Positions 16,194-24,457 of a stretch of DNA of 64,000 nt are shown one piece after another (the stretch's first letter is position 1; each line of letters starts with the position of its first letter). The notes under the pieces were generated by a model. It worked only from the letters and a program-made list of their open reading frames with translations. It was not told the origin of the DNA and ran no database searches. Source of the DNA: Candidatus Methanomethylophilus alvi Mx1201 (GTDB lineage: Archaea > Thermoplasmatota > Thermoplasmata > Methanomassiliicoccales > Methanomethylophilaceae); contig NC_020913.1 in the NCBI RefSeq assembly GCF_000300255.2, positions 556,692 through 620,691 on the forward strand. Direction: 5' to 3'. Position numbers and translations under genes: made by a program.

Positions 16194-17642
16194 TTACTCG
16201 TTAAGTAATTTGTCCCAGCAGCTCTGGATGAGCTGGTCCTTCATCCTGACGTCCTCTTCCCTTCTCATGCTGTCCTGCATGGAGAGGGTGATCTCGACAT
16301 CGGTGGATGCAGGGGATGTGCCTCCGTAGGAGTCCCTTCTCTCCACGCAGTTCTTGACGGCTATGGCGGAGAACACGTCGCTGTCCACCAGCGGGGAGAA
16401 CTTCCTGAACTGGTCGAGGGTGAGGTTGTCCAGCGAGATCTTGTTCTCGATGCAGTACCTCACGGTCTCCCCGACGATCCCGTGGGCCTCCCTGAACGGG
16501 ACGCCTTTGGTCACCAGGTAGTCCGCCAGGTCGGTGGCGTTGATGAACCCGCTGTTGGTGGCCTCCAGCATCCTGCTCTCGTTGATCTTTATCGTGGATA
16601 CGACCTTGGCCATCATCCTGGCACAGTCGGTGACGGTCTTCAGGGAGTCCATGACGGGTTTCTTGTCCTCCTGGAGGTCCCTGTTATAGGAGAGGGGCAG
16701 GCCCTTGGTGGTCATGAGCATGGCCACGAGGCTTCCGATGACGCCGCCGGTCTTACCTCTGGTGAGCTCCGCTATGTCGGGGTTCTTCTTCTGGGGCATT
16801 ATGCTGGATCCGGTGGAGTAGCGGTCGTCCATCTCGATGTACTTGAACTCCTGGGAGTTCCAGAGGATCAGTTCCTCGCACAGGGAGGACAGGGATATGG
16901 CGACCATCGATGCGTCGAAGGCGATCTCCGTCACGAAGTCCCTGGAACCGACGGAGTCCATCGAGTTCTCGGTGGGGTCGCGGAATCCCAGGAGGTCGGA
17001 CGTCATCTTCCTGTCTATGGGGTACGTCGTCCCTGCCAGGGCGGCGGATCCCAGGGGGCACTTGTTCATCCTCTCGAAGGCGTCCAGGAACCTGTCCGCA
17101 TCCCTGCCGAAGCGGAACGCGTGGGCCATCATGTGATGTGCCAGAGTCACCGGTTGGGCATGCTGCATGTGGGTGTATCCGGGCAGGATGACGTCCCTGT
17201 TGCCGTTGGCCACGTCCTGCAGGGAACGTATGAGTCCGTTGACCGCCTCGACGGCGTTGAGGACGGCATCCCTCAGGTACATCTTGAAGTCGGTGGCCAC
17301 CTGGTCGTTCCTGCTCCTCCCGGTGTGCAGTTTCCCTCCGGCCGGACCTATCATCTCGGTCAGCTTGACCTCCATGTTGGTGTGGACGTCCTCCAGGGAG
17401 TAGTCCATGTCGAGCCCGCCTTCCTCCAGCTGATGTGCCAGCTTCTTGAGTCCGCCGACTATGCTGTCGGCGTCCTCCGCGGGGATGATCTTGCATGCCT
17501 TCAGCATACGGACGTGGGCGAGGGAACCCATGATGTCGTAGAACGCCATTTTGGAGTCCACGTCCAGGGAGGAGGTGAACTCCAGGGTGCTGTCGTCCAT
17601 ACCGTCCTTGAACCTTCCGGACCAGAGGGCTTTTCCTGCCAT
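16194..17642 (-). CDS. argH: Argininosuccinate lyase
   Basis: Cleaves argininosuccinate to arginine and fumarate, the last step of arginine synthesis. The 482-aa protein has the fumarase/aspartase-superfamily signature GSSIMPQKKNPD, the HTGRSRNDQVATD segment and the YTHMQHAQP segment carrying the catalytic His. Start ATG 17642 begins MAGKALWSGRF, the usual ArgH N-terminus, and lies 5 bases after the argG stop, so the pair forms an operon. Stop is TAA. Family length is normal and no key residue is missing. Confidence 0.96.
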   Translation of the reverse strand: MAGKALWSGRFKDGMDDSTLEFTSSLDVDSKMAFYDIMGSLAHVRMLKACKIIPAEDADSIVGGLKKLAHQLEEGGLDMDYSLEDVHTNMEVKLTEMIGPAGGKLHTGRSRNDQVATDFKMYLRDAVLNAVEAVNGLIRSLQDVANGNRDVILPGYTHMQHAQPVTLAHHMMAHAFRFGRDADRFLDAFERMNKCPLGSAALAGTTYPIDRKMTSDLLGFRDPTENSMDSVGSRDFVTEIAFDASMVAISLSSLCEELILWNSQEFKYIEMDDRYSTGSSIMPQKKNPDIAELTRGKTGGVIGSLVAMLMTTKGLPLSYNRDLQEDKKPVMDSLKTVTDCARMMAKVVSTIKINESRMLEATNSGFINATDLADYLVTKGVPFREAHGIVGETVRYCIENKISLDNLTLDQFRKFSPLVDSDVFSAIAVKNCVERRDSYGGTSPASTDVEITLSMQDSMRREEDVRMKDQLIQSCWDKLLNE

Positions 17643-17647
17643 CGGGA

Positions 17648-18895
17648 TCACTGCTTCTTTTCGGGCGTGTGGGCCCTGGCGGCGGTCTGGTCGGGCAGAC
17701 CCCACACGTAGATGAATCCCATGGCGGCCTTGTGGTCGAAGGTGTCGACGGTGTCCTTGGAGTAGGTGGCGAGGCCGGTGTCGTAGAGGGACACGGGGCT
17801 CTTCCTTCCGACGATGGTGACGCTTCCCTTGAAGAGCTTCACGCGGACGGTACCGGTGACGAACTCCTGGGTCTTGTCGATGAAGGCGTTGATGGGTTCC
17901 CTGAGTCCGCCGAACCACTGCCCGTCGTACACCATGCGGGTGAATTTCTGCTCGAGGGTCTTCTTGAAGTCGAGGACCTCCCTCTGCAGGGTCATGCTCT
18001 CGATCGCCTTGTGGGCGGCGATGATGACCACGGCGGCGGGGCACTCGTAGGTCTCGCGGCTCTTTATGCCGACGAGCCTGTCCTCCACGTGGTCGATCCT
18101 TCCGACGCCGTTCTCCCCGGCGATCTTGTTGAGTCTGTCGATGAGCTCGACGCCGTCCATCTCCTTCCCGTCCAGGGATACGGGGATACCCTTCTCGAAG
18201 CCGATCTCGACATAGGTGGGCGTGTTGGGTGCCTTCTCGGGGGCGACGGTGTGGATCCATACCCCCTCCGGAGGCTCGTCCCAGGCGTTCTCGAGGGCGC
18301 CGCACTCGCAGGACGCTCCCCAGAGGTTCTCGTCCCTGGAGTAGGGACTGTTCTTCTTGGCCTTGATCTCGATACCGTGCTCGGCGGCGTAGTCGATCTC
18401 GTCGTCCCTGCTGGCGATCCACTCGCGCTGGGGGGCGATGATCTCGAGGTTGGGGTCCTGCGCCTTTATGCCGGCGTCGAAACGTACCTGGTCGTTCCCT
18501 TTGCCGGTGCATCCGTGGGCGATGTACTTCGCCCCCTCCTCGTGGGCGATCTTGACGAGGGTCTTGGCCATGAGCGGGCGGGCGATGGCGGTGCTCAGGG
18601 GGTACACGTCCTGATACATCCCGTTGGCCTTGACCAGGGGCCACACGTACTCCTCGACGAATTCCTTGCGGACGTCGAAGAAGTCGGCGCGGATCGCACC
18701 GTTCCTGTAGGCGCGGGCGACGATCTCCTCGCCGTCGGTCTCGGGCTGTCCGACGTCCACGGAGATGGCCACGACGTCGACGTCGTAGTTCTCCTGAAGC
18801 CAGTGTATGTCGACGGAGGTGTCGAGACCTCCGGAGTAGGCGAGGACGACCTTGTCCCTCTTGCCTTTTTCGTTTGCTGCCTTGTTAGCTGCCAT
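17648..18895 (-). CDS. argG: Argininosuccinate synthase
   Basis: Joins citrulline and aspartate using ATP. The 415-aa protein has the PP-loop AYSGGLDTS near residue 20, the HGCTGKGNDQVRF motif and the EYGVEIK-like AEHGIEIK strand typical of ArgG. I chose ATG 18895 (MAANKAANEKGKRDKVVLAYSGG) rather than longer in-frame extensions, because TTTTATTATAG, a clear TATA box, sits about 25-30 bases upstream and implies a nearly leaderless transcript. It diverges from argC across a 335-base spacer. Confidence 0.95.
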   Translation of the reverse strand: MAANKAANEKGKRDKVVLAYSGGLDTSVDIHWLQENYDVDVVAISVDVGQPETDGEEIVARAYRNGAIRADFFDVRKEFVEEYVWPLVKANGMYQDVYPLSTAIARPLMAKTLVKIAHEEGAKYIAHGCTGKGNDQVRFDAGIKAQDPNLEIIAPQREWIASRDDEIDYAAEHGIEIKAKKNSPYSRDENLWGASCECGALENAWDEPPEGVWIHTVAPEKAPNTPTYVEIGFEKGIPVSLDGKEMDGVELIDRLNKIAGENGVGRIDHVEDRLVGIKSRETYECPAAVVIIAAHKAIESMTLQREVLDFKKTLEQKFTRMVYDGQWFGGLREPINAFIDKTQEFVTGTVRVKLFKGSVTIVGRKSPVSLYDTGLATYSKDTVDTFDHKAAMGFIYVWGLPDQTAARAHTPEKKQ

Positions 18896-19230
18896 ATGGT
18901 GCGTCCATATCCCACGCCCTATAATAAAATCTCGGGCGCGCGGAGTAGGATGGAGGGGGCAGTATGTCCTGATACCGTCTGGACGGGACATGCCTCCGGT
19001 ATCGGAGGAGGGAAGGACGGGGTCGGACCATCGCGTACGGATGTCCATATGAGTCGCCCGTCCGGGCGGATCCGGACCCCTCCGTACTTGTCCCTCTTGG
19101 GAATCATCCGTTGGCAGGGGGTCACGCCTGTTGCCACCGTAACGGTTCCGACAGTTTGTGTCTGAAATAGGACAATACCTTTTTTAATCTGTTATTTGTG
19201 GGCGGTCCTCCATAGAAAGGAGAATTCCAA
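18896..19230. promoter_or_regulatory. Divergent argG/argC promoter region
   Basis: A 335-base spacer with no gene. On the minus strand the argG TATA box lies near 18920-18930. On the plus strand a TTTTTTAAT element near 19181-19189 and a ribosome site AAAGGAGA before ATG 19231 serve argC. TAGGACA at 19168-19174, just upstream of that element, equals one arm of the palindrome before the ACT-domain gene at 23.6 kb. Confidence 0.55.
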
Positions 19231-20250
19231 ATGTCCTACAGAGTGGGTATCATCGGCGGGACCGGCTACACCGGAAGCGAACTCTCCCGTCTGCTTTGCA
19301 GACACCCGGACATCGAGTTGGCGGCCCTCACCTCGCGTTCCAACGCGGGGAAGGACGTGACCTCGGTCCACGGGTTCCTCAGGGGATACACCGACATCAA
19401 GTTCACGGAGAGGATCTCCGATACCAAGGACCTCGACTTCGTGATGGTGGCGACCCCGTACGGGGTGGCCATGGAGGAGGTCCCGGCCCTCCGCGAGCAG
19501 GGGATCAAATGCATCGACCTCTCCGGGGACTACCGTCTGAAGGACGCCGCCCTGTACGAGCAGTGGTACGGCAAGGAGCACTCCGACCCCGAGGGTCTGG
19601 AGAAGGCCGTGTTCGGGCAGCCCGAACTCTTCAGGGAGAGGATCAAGGGGGCCGACCTGGTCGCCAACCCCGGATGCTACGCGACGTCCGCCATCCTGGC
19701 CATCGCACCGCTGATGAAGTCGGGTCTCGTGCACGACGACGTGTTCGTGGACGGTAAGAGCGGCACCTCGGGTGCCGGCATGACCCCGTCCGCCCGCCTG
19801 CATCATCCGACGTGCGGGGAGTCCGTGATCCCCTACAAGATCGGGGCTCACAGGCACCAGCCGGAGATCGACATGGCGGTGGACATGTTCGCGGGGAGCC
19901 ATCTGGACGTGGCGTTCGTTCCCCACCTCGTACCCATAGTCAGGGGGATCATCTCCTCCTGCTACTTCAGATTGAAGAAGGACGCGTCGCAGGAAGACGT
20001 CGACGCGGTCTACGAGAAACAGTACGGGGCCGAGCGCTTCGTGCATTATGTGCCAGAGCCGTCGATCCGCGACGTGGTCGGTTCGAACCACGCCCAGGTC
20101 GGATCCAAGGTCCTGGGGAACAGGGTCGTCTCCTTCGGAGTCCTCGACAACCTCGTCAAGGGCGCCTCCGGGCAGGCGGTCCAGAACATGAACCTGATGC
20201 TGGGACTTCCGGAGGCCGACGGCCTCGACTTCCCGGGACTGGGAGTGTGA
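19231..20250 (+). CDS. argC: N-acetyl-gamma-glutamyl-phosphate reductase
   Basis: Reduces N-acetylglutamyl phosphate to the semialdehyde with NADPH. The 339-aa protein has the N-terminal nucleotide motif GIIGGTGYTGSEL and the active-site Cys149 in NPGCYATSA, followed by the GKSGTSGAG segment. It is the first gene of argCJBD; the next gene starts 6 bases after its stop. The ribosome site AAGGAGA is well placed before ATG 19231. Confidence 0.96.
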   Translation: MSYRVGIIGGTGYTGSELSRLLCRHPDIELAALTSRSNAGKDVTSVHGFLRGYTDIKFTERISDTKDLDFVMVATPYGVAMEEVPALREQGIKCIDLSGDYRLKDAALYEQWYGKEHSDPEGLEKAVFGQPELFRERIKGADLVANPGCYATSAILAIAPLMKSGLVHDDVFVDGKSGTSGAGMTPSARLHHPTCGESVIPYKIGAHRHQPEIDMAVDMFAGSHLDVAFVPHLVPIVRGIISSCYFRLKKDASQEDVDAVYEKQYGAERFVHYVPEPSIRDVVGSNHAQVGSKVLGNRVVSFGVLDNLVKGASGQAVQNMNLMLGLPEADGLDFPGLGV

Positions 20251-20256
20251 TCAAGA

Positions 20257-21483
20257 ATGGTAGAGATAATAGACGGTGGAATCACCACCCCTCAGGGATT
20301 CAAGGCGGCCGGGGTGCACAGCGGAGTTAAATACCGCTCCCTCGACCTGGGACTTCTGTACTCGGAGGTCCCGGCGACCGCCTTCAAGGCGTTCACCTCC
20401 AACAAGGTCAAGGCGGCGCCTGTGCAGATGATGATCAAAGACGACTCCCCCAAACTGTCCGCCATCGTGGTGAACAGTGGGAATGCGAACGCCCTCACCG
20501 GGCGCCGCGGGTACGAGGATGCGGAGACCATGCAGAGGGCCGTGGCCGCGGAGCTCAACATCGACCCCAAGGAGGTCGGAGTCATGTCCACGGGTCTCAT
20601 CGGACGTTTCATGGACATGCACAAGATCCAGTACGGGATCTCCAAGGCCGCGAAGCAGCTCGACGTGGGAAGGGAGGCCGACGGACTCCTGTGCGAGGCC
20701 ATCATGACCACCGACACCATCAAGAAGGAGTGTGCGGTCCGCGTCCGCCTCGGCGACGGGACCCTCGTTTACATCTCGGCCATCTCCAAGGGCAGCGGTA
20801 TGATCTCCCCCCATCTGAAGGTGCTCCACGGGACCACCCTCACCATGATCACCACCGATGCGGTGCTCACCCCCAAGTTCAACGAGGTCTACCAGTCGAT
20901 ACTCGACGACTCCATGAACATGGTGTCCGTCGACGGCGACCAGTCCACCAACGACACCTGCATCATGCTGGCCAACGGGATGGCCGGAGGTCAGGCGGCC
21001 GACGAGGACCCGGCCTTCATCGACGCCCTGCGCATGGTCATGACCAAGATCGCCCGCACCATCGCCATGGACGGCGAAGGTGCCAGCAAACTCATAACCG
21101 TCGAGGTCACCGGTGCGGAGACCAAGGATGACGCGAGAAAGGTCGTGAAGACCATAATCAACTCCCCTCTGGTAAAGTCCGCCATCTTCGGGTCCGACCC
21201 CAACTACGGCCGTGTGATGATGGCCCTCGGGAACAGCGGGGCCAACTTCAGCCTCAACGACGTCCATCTGACCATAAAGGGAGGGGACATGGAGGTTCCG
21301 ATCCTCGACTCCGGGGCACCCGTGTTCCAGGAGGAGAGGTCCGTGGAGGTCGTCCGCATGGCCATGGACAACAAGGAGGTCATCCTCCAGCTGGACCTGG
21401 GCGTCGGGAACGAGAGCGCCACCGGCTGGGGATGCGACCTGACCTACGACTATGTCCGCATCAATGCGGAATACGCAACCTGA
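20257..21483 (+). CDS. argJ: Glutamate N-acetyltransferase ArgJ
   Basis: Transfers the acetyl group from N-acetylornithine to glutamate, closing the acetyl cycle, and may also use acetyl-CoA. The 408-aa precursor has the KGSGMISP motif and, a few residues on, HGTTLTM with the probable autocleavage nucleophile Thr193. This segment is usually xATM, so the local sequence is slightly atypical. NSGNANALTG near residue 73 and DPNYGR near residue 314 are also typical. It is translated 6 bases after argC. Whether it is mono- or bifunctional cannot be read from the sequence. No argA or argE is present in the window. Confidence 0.94.
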   Translation: MVEIIDGGITTPQGFKAAGVHSGVKYRSLDLGLLYSEVPATAFKAFTSNKVKAAPVQMMIKDDSPKLSAIVVNSGNANALTGRRGYEDAETMQRAVAAELNIDPKEVGVMSTGLIGRFMDMHKIQYGISKAAKQLDVGREADGLLCEAIMTTDTIKKECAVRVRLGDGTLVYISAISKGSGMISPHLKVLHGTTLTMITTDAVLTPKFNEVYQSILDDSMNMVSVDGDQSTNDTCIMLANGMAGGQAADEDPAFIDALRMVMTKIARTIAMDGEGASKLITVEVTGAETKDDARKVVKTIINSPLVKSAIFGSDPNYGRVMMALGNSGANFSLNDVHLTIKGGDMEVPILDSGAPVFQEERSVEVVRMAMDNKEVILQLDLGVGNESATGWGCDLTYDYVRINAEYAT

Positions 21484-21492
21484 GTGGTCCGG

Positions 21493-22302
21493 ATGCGCGA
21501 CATATATCTCCTGAAGTTCGGCGGCAACGCACTGGGGGACGACGGTATGGAACGTCTCTGCAGGGAGGTCGCGGCCCTCACCGAGGAAGGCGTGAGCATA
21601 GTCATGGTGCACGGCGGAGGACCGGCCATAAACGCCGAGATGGAACGTCTCGGCATGAAGCCCGTCAAGGTCGCCGGCAAGCGTATCACCGACGAGGCGG
21701 GCCTCGAGGTGGTGGAGAAGGTCCTCAGAGGGATCAACGCCGAGGTCGTGAGGTGCCTCGAGGACGCCGGCGTCAGGGCCATAGGCATGCCCGGATACTT
21801 CCTCAGCGAATGCAGGAGGGACGGCCCGCAGACGGTGGTCGACGAGGGCAGGGAGATCGAGGTCGACTACGGTCTCGTGGGAGAGGTCGTCAAGGTGGAC
21901 CCGCAGGTGGTGTACGACCTGGTGGACGAGAGGATCGTCCCGGTCATATATCCCGTCGGGTCCGACGGGGAGCAGCACCTCAATGTCAACGCCGACTCCA
22001 TGGCGGCGGGTATCGCCGCCGGCATCAAGGTGAAGGAGATGATAGCCATCACCGATGTGCCAGGCATACTCCGTGACGTCCACGACCCCTCATCCAAGAT
22101 CGACACCGTGACCCTGAAGCAGATAGACGCGCTCATCGCGGACGGCACCATCTCCGGCGGGATGATCCCCAAGGTGGACGCCTGCCGCAGGGCCATAGAG
22201 GCCGGGGCGGAGGCCGTCCGCATGGTCAACGGAAAAGACCCAGACAGTATAATTACCGACGTGATCAAAGGGATCCCGCACGGGACCCTGATAATAAGAT
22301 GA
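21493..22302 (+). CDS. argB: Acetylglutamate kinase
   Basis: Phosphorylates N-acetylglutamate. The 269-aa amino-acid-kinase fold shows KFGGNALGD, VMVHGGGPAIN and the C-terminal GGMIPKVDACRRAIEAG. I prefer ATG 21493 (MRDIYLLKFGG) to the GTG at 21484, which directly abuts the argJ stop, because kinase N-termini begin just before the first strand. The alternative would add three residues. In this pathway the enzyme is normally the target of arginine feedback. The long N-terminal extension of arginine-inhibited hexameric forms is absent here. Confidence 0.95.
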   Translation: MRDIYLLKFGGNALGDDGMERLCREVAALTEEGVSIVMVHGGGPAINAEMERLGMKPVKVAGKRITDEAGLEVVEKVLRGINAEVVRCLEDAGVRAIGMPGYFLSECRRDGPQTVVDEGREIEVDYGLVGEVVKVDPQVVYDLVDERIVPVIYPVGSDGEQHLNVNADSMAAGIAAGIKVKEMIAITDVPGILRDVHDPSSKIDTVTLKQIDALIADGTISGGMIPKVDACRRAIEAGAEAVRMVNGKDPDSIITDVIKGIPHGTLIIR

Positions 22303-22314
22303 AAAGTGATTCAA

Positions 22315-23502
22315 ATGGATTTCGAGACAGTGAAGGATCTCAGTTCGAAGTATCTCTTCCCCAACTACGGCCGCCTCGACCTGGCTTTCGAGCGCGGGGA
22401 GGGGTGCTATCTCTACGATGCGAAAGGGAAGCAGTACCTCGACACCGTGGCGGGCATAGCCGTATGCTCCCTCGGATACTCCCACCCGGACTGGGTGAAG
22501 GCGATGCGCGACCAGGTGTCGCACCTCGTGCATGTTTCAAACCTCTACTACGTGGAGGAGCAGGCACAGCTGGCACAGCGTCTCAACACCGTGACGCCCG
22601 ACGCCATCACCCGCACCCTGTTCGTGAACAGCGGTGCGGAGGCCAACGAAGGCGCGATGAAGACCGCCGTCCGCTACACCAAGAGGCACAAGGTGCTCTC
22701 CGCCTACAACGGGTTCCACGGGAGGACCTCCGCGGCCCTGGGGGCCACCGCCCAGAAGAAGTACCAGGAGACGTTCGAGCCCCTGATAAACGAGAAGACC
22801 TTCGGATACTTCGAGTACAACGACCTGGAGTCCGTGAAGTCCCTCATCGACAGGGACACCGCATGCCTCCTGATCGAAGGCATCCAGGGTGAGGGGGGCG
22901 TCGTCTGCGGCACCCCCGAGTTCCTCCGCGGCGTCCGCGACCTGTGCACCGACTACGGTGTGCTCATGATCGTGGACGAGGTGCAGACCGGCGTCGGAAG
23001 GACCGGCAAGTGGTGGTGCATGGACAACTACGGCATCGTGCCGGACATCATCACCACGGCGAAGGGGCTGGCGGCAGGAATGCCCATCGGGGCCATCATG
23101 ACCACCGACGAGATCGCATCCGTCATGACCCCGGGGACCCACGGGACCACCTTCGGCGGCAACCCCCTCGTATGTGCCAGTGGGTGCGCGGTGATAGACA
23201 TCATCAACCGCAACCACATCCTGGACAACGTCAGCACCGTAGGCGCTGCCTGGAAGAAGGACCTCGAGGCCCTCAAGGCGAAGCACCCCGGAAAGATCAA
23301 GGACGTCCGCGGGATGGGCTTCATAATCGGCGTGGAGATGGACTCCGAGGAGACCGCGGCCGGCGTGAGGAAGTACATGGCCGACCACCAGGTCCTCGTG
23401 AACGTGGCCCACGGGAAGACCGTCAGACTGATCCCTCCGCTCATATTCACCATGGAGCAGAAGGACGAGTTCATGAGGGCCTTCACCGCCGCGCTCGAGT
23501 GA
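22315..23502 (+). CDS. argD: Acetylornithine aminotransferase
   Basis: PLP-dependent transaminase converting N-acetylglutamate semialdehyde to N-acetylornithine. The 395-aa class-III protein has NSGAEANEGA, the pyridoxal Asp in LMIVDEVQTGVGRTG and the PLP-lysine segment TTAKGLAAGMPIGA. ATG 22315 (MDFETVKDL) is favoured over GTG 22306 because AAGTGATT lies 5-7 bases upstream as a GTGA-type ribosome site. It is the last gene of argCJBD and is followed by a long inverted repeat. Confidence 0.93.
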   Translation: MDFETVKDLSSKYLFPNYGRLDLAFERGEGCYLYDAKGKQYLDTVAGIAVCSLGYSHPDWVKAMRDQVSHLVHVSNLYYVEEQAQLAQRLNTVTPDAITRTLFVNSGAEANEGAMKTAVRYTKRHKVLSAYNGFHGRTSAALGATAQKKYQETFEPLINEKTFGYFEYNDLESVKSLIDRDTACLLIEGIQGEGGVVCGTPEFLRGVRDLCTDYGVLMIVDEVQTGVGRTGKWWCMDNYGIVPDIITTAKGLAAGMPIGAIMTTDEIASVMTPGTHGTTFGGNPLVCASGCAVIDIINRNHILDNVSTVGAAWKKDLEALKAKHPGKIKDVRGMGFIIGVEMDSEETAAGVRKYMADHQVLVNVAHGKTVRLIPPLIFTMEQKDEFMRAFTAALE

Positions 23503-23508
23503 GTACAC

Positions 23509-23549
23509 ATTGTCCCTAAACAGGTGTATGTGCCTGTTTCAGGGACAAT
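23509..23549 (+). terminator. Long inverted repeat after argD
   Basis: ATTGTCCCTAAACAGG pairs with CCTGTTT(C)AGGGACAAT around an 8-base loop, with one bulged base. It lies 6 bases after the argD stop. It probably ends the arg transcript, although the arms also contain GGGACA, close to the TAGGACA operator element, so a dual role is possible. Confidence 0.65.
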
Positions 23550-23590
23550 AAAAACCTATTTCCCGTTTCTTTCCAACATTTTGTTTGAGA

Positions 23591-23612
23591 TAGGACATTA
23601 ATACTTGTCCTA
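23591..23612. promoter_or_regulatory. Palindromic operator candidate before the ACT-domain gene
   Basis: TAGGACA and its exact reverse complement TGTCCTA are separated by 8 bases and end 13 bases before ATG 23626, where the transcript start would be expected. One arm recurs at 19168-19174 in the argC promoter. Confidence 0.55.
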
Positions 23613-23625
23613 CGATTACGGCATC

Positions 23626-24312
23626 ATGGCAGAGACAGTGTCCCGCGAGAGTCTCGCGGAGAGGACCAGGATCTATATCGATGCCCACCCGAGCATCAAG
23701 GACTGCGTAGCGAAAGGCCTCATCAACTATTCCTCGCTGGCGCGTCTCATAATGAAGGACCTGGAGGTAGGGAACGAGGAGGCGGTCATGATCGCCTGCA
23801 GGCGCTACGCCTCCAAGCTCAGCGTGACGACCGACCACGAGCTCGCCATCCTCAGCGTCCTGAAGGACAGCAGGCTCGAGATGAGGACCAAGACGTGCAT
23901 CGTCACGGCCAAGAACGACTGGACCGTCCTCCACAAGATGGACAACCTGTTCAAGGACCTGTGGAACGAGAACTCCATCATGCAGTGCGTGCAGTCGGCG
24001 TCCGCCGTCACCATCATCGCGGACCGCATGCTGAAGGAGAGGATCACCGATACCGTCGGCAGGTTCAACATCATCAAGGTGAGGGAGAACCTCGTCGAGA
24101 TCGTCGTGAAGTCGCCGGAGAAGATCGTCGACACCGCGGGTGTCATCGCGTACCTGATCACCAACCTTTCAGATGCGGGCATCAACATCGAGGAGACCGT
24201 GTCCTGTCACACCGACACCATCTTCATCGTCAACGAGCCCGACATGATCAACGCCTACTCGGTGCTCACCAAGTGCATCCAGTCGGCGGAGGAGACCATC
24301 GGCAAGAACTGA
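23626..24312 (+). CDS. ACT-domain protein, probable regulator
   Basis: A 228-aa soluble protein. The N-terminal 75 residues are helical and could form a winged-helix-like DNA-binding part (IKDCVAKGLINYSSLARLIMKDL). The C-terminal half looks like ACT repeats (NIIKVRENLVEIVVKSPEKI and VIAYLITNLSDAGINIEETVSCHTD), which usually bind amino acids. I chose ATG 23626 over a TTG at 23605 because the TTG lies inside the palindrome. Position directly after argD, the palindrome over its promoter and the shared half-site at argC suggest an amino-acid-responsive regulator. That role is inference. Confidence 0.75.
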   Translation: MAETVSRESLAERTRIYIDAHPSIKDCVAKGLINYSSLARLIMKDLEVGNEEAVMIACRRYASKLSVTTDHELAILSVLKDSRLEMRTKTCIVTAKNDWTVLHKMDNLFKDLWNENSIMQCVQSASAVTIIADRMLKERITDTVGRFNIIKVRENLVEIVVKSPEKIVDTAGVIAYLITNLSDAGINIEETVSCHTDTIFIVNEPDMINAYSVLTKCIQSAEETIGKN

Positions 24313-24314
24313 AA

Positions 24315-24336
24315 GGGGAGGGGCCCCGCCCCTCCC
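24315..24336 (+). terminator. Terminator of the ACT-domain gene
   Basis: GGGGAGGGG and CCCCTCCC form a GC-rich hairpin 2 bases after the stop codon. Confidence 0.6.
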
Positions 24337-24457
24337 GAACATCCCTTCTCCGGCCGTATGCCGTTTTTCTCGGTCGGAGGCTCCTATTCAAATACTTGAA
24401 CTCATAACCCCACCTATCAGGTCTTCTTTTCTGGAGGCCTTTTGAAGGTATCCAAAA

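Noticed and set aside
20251-22083. Long antisense frame across argJ and argB
   Set aside because: It is the complement of well-recognised arginine genes. The composition (His, Gly, Val, Asp rich) is what antisense of high-GC codons gives.
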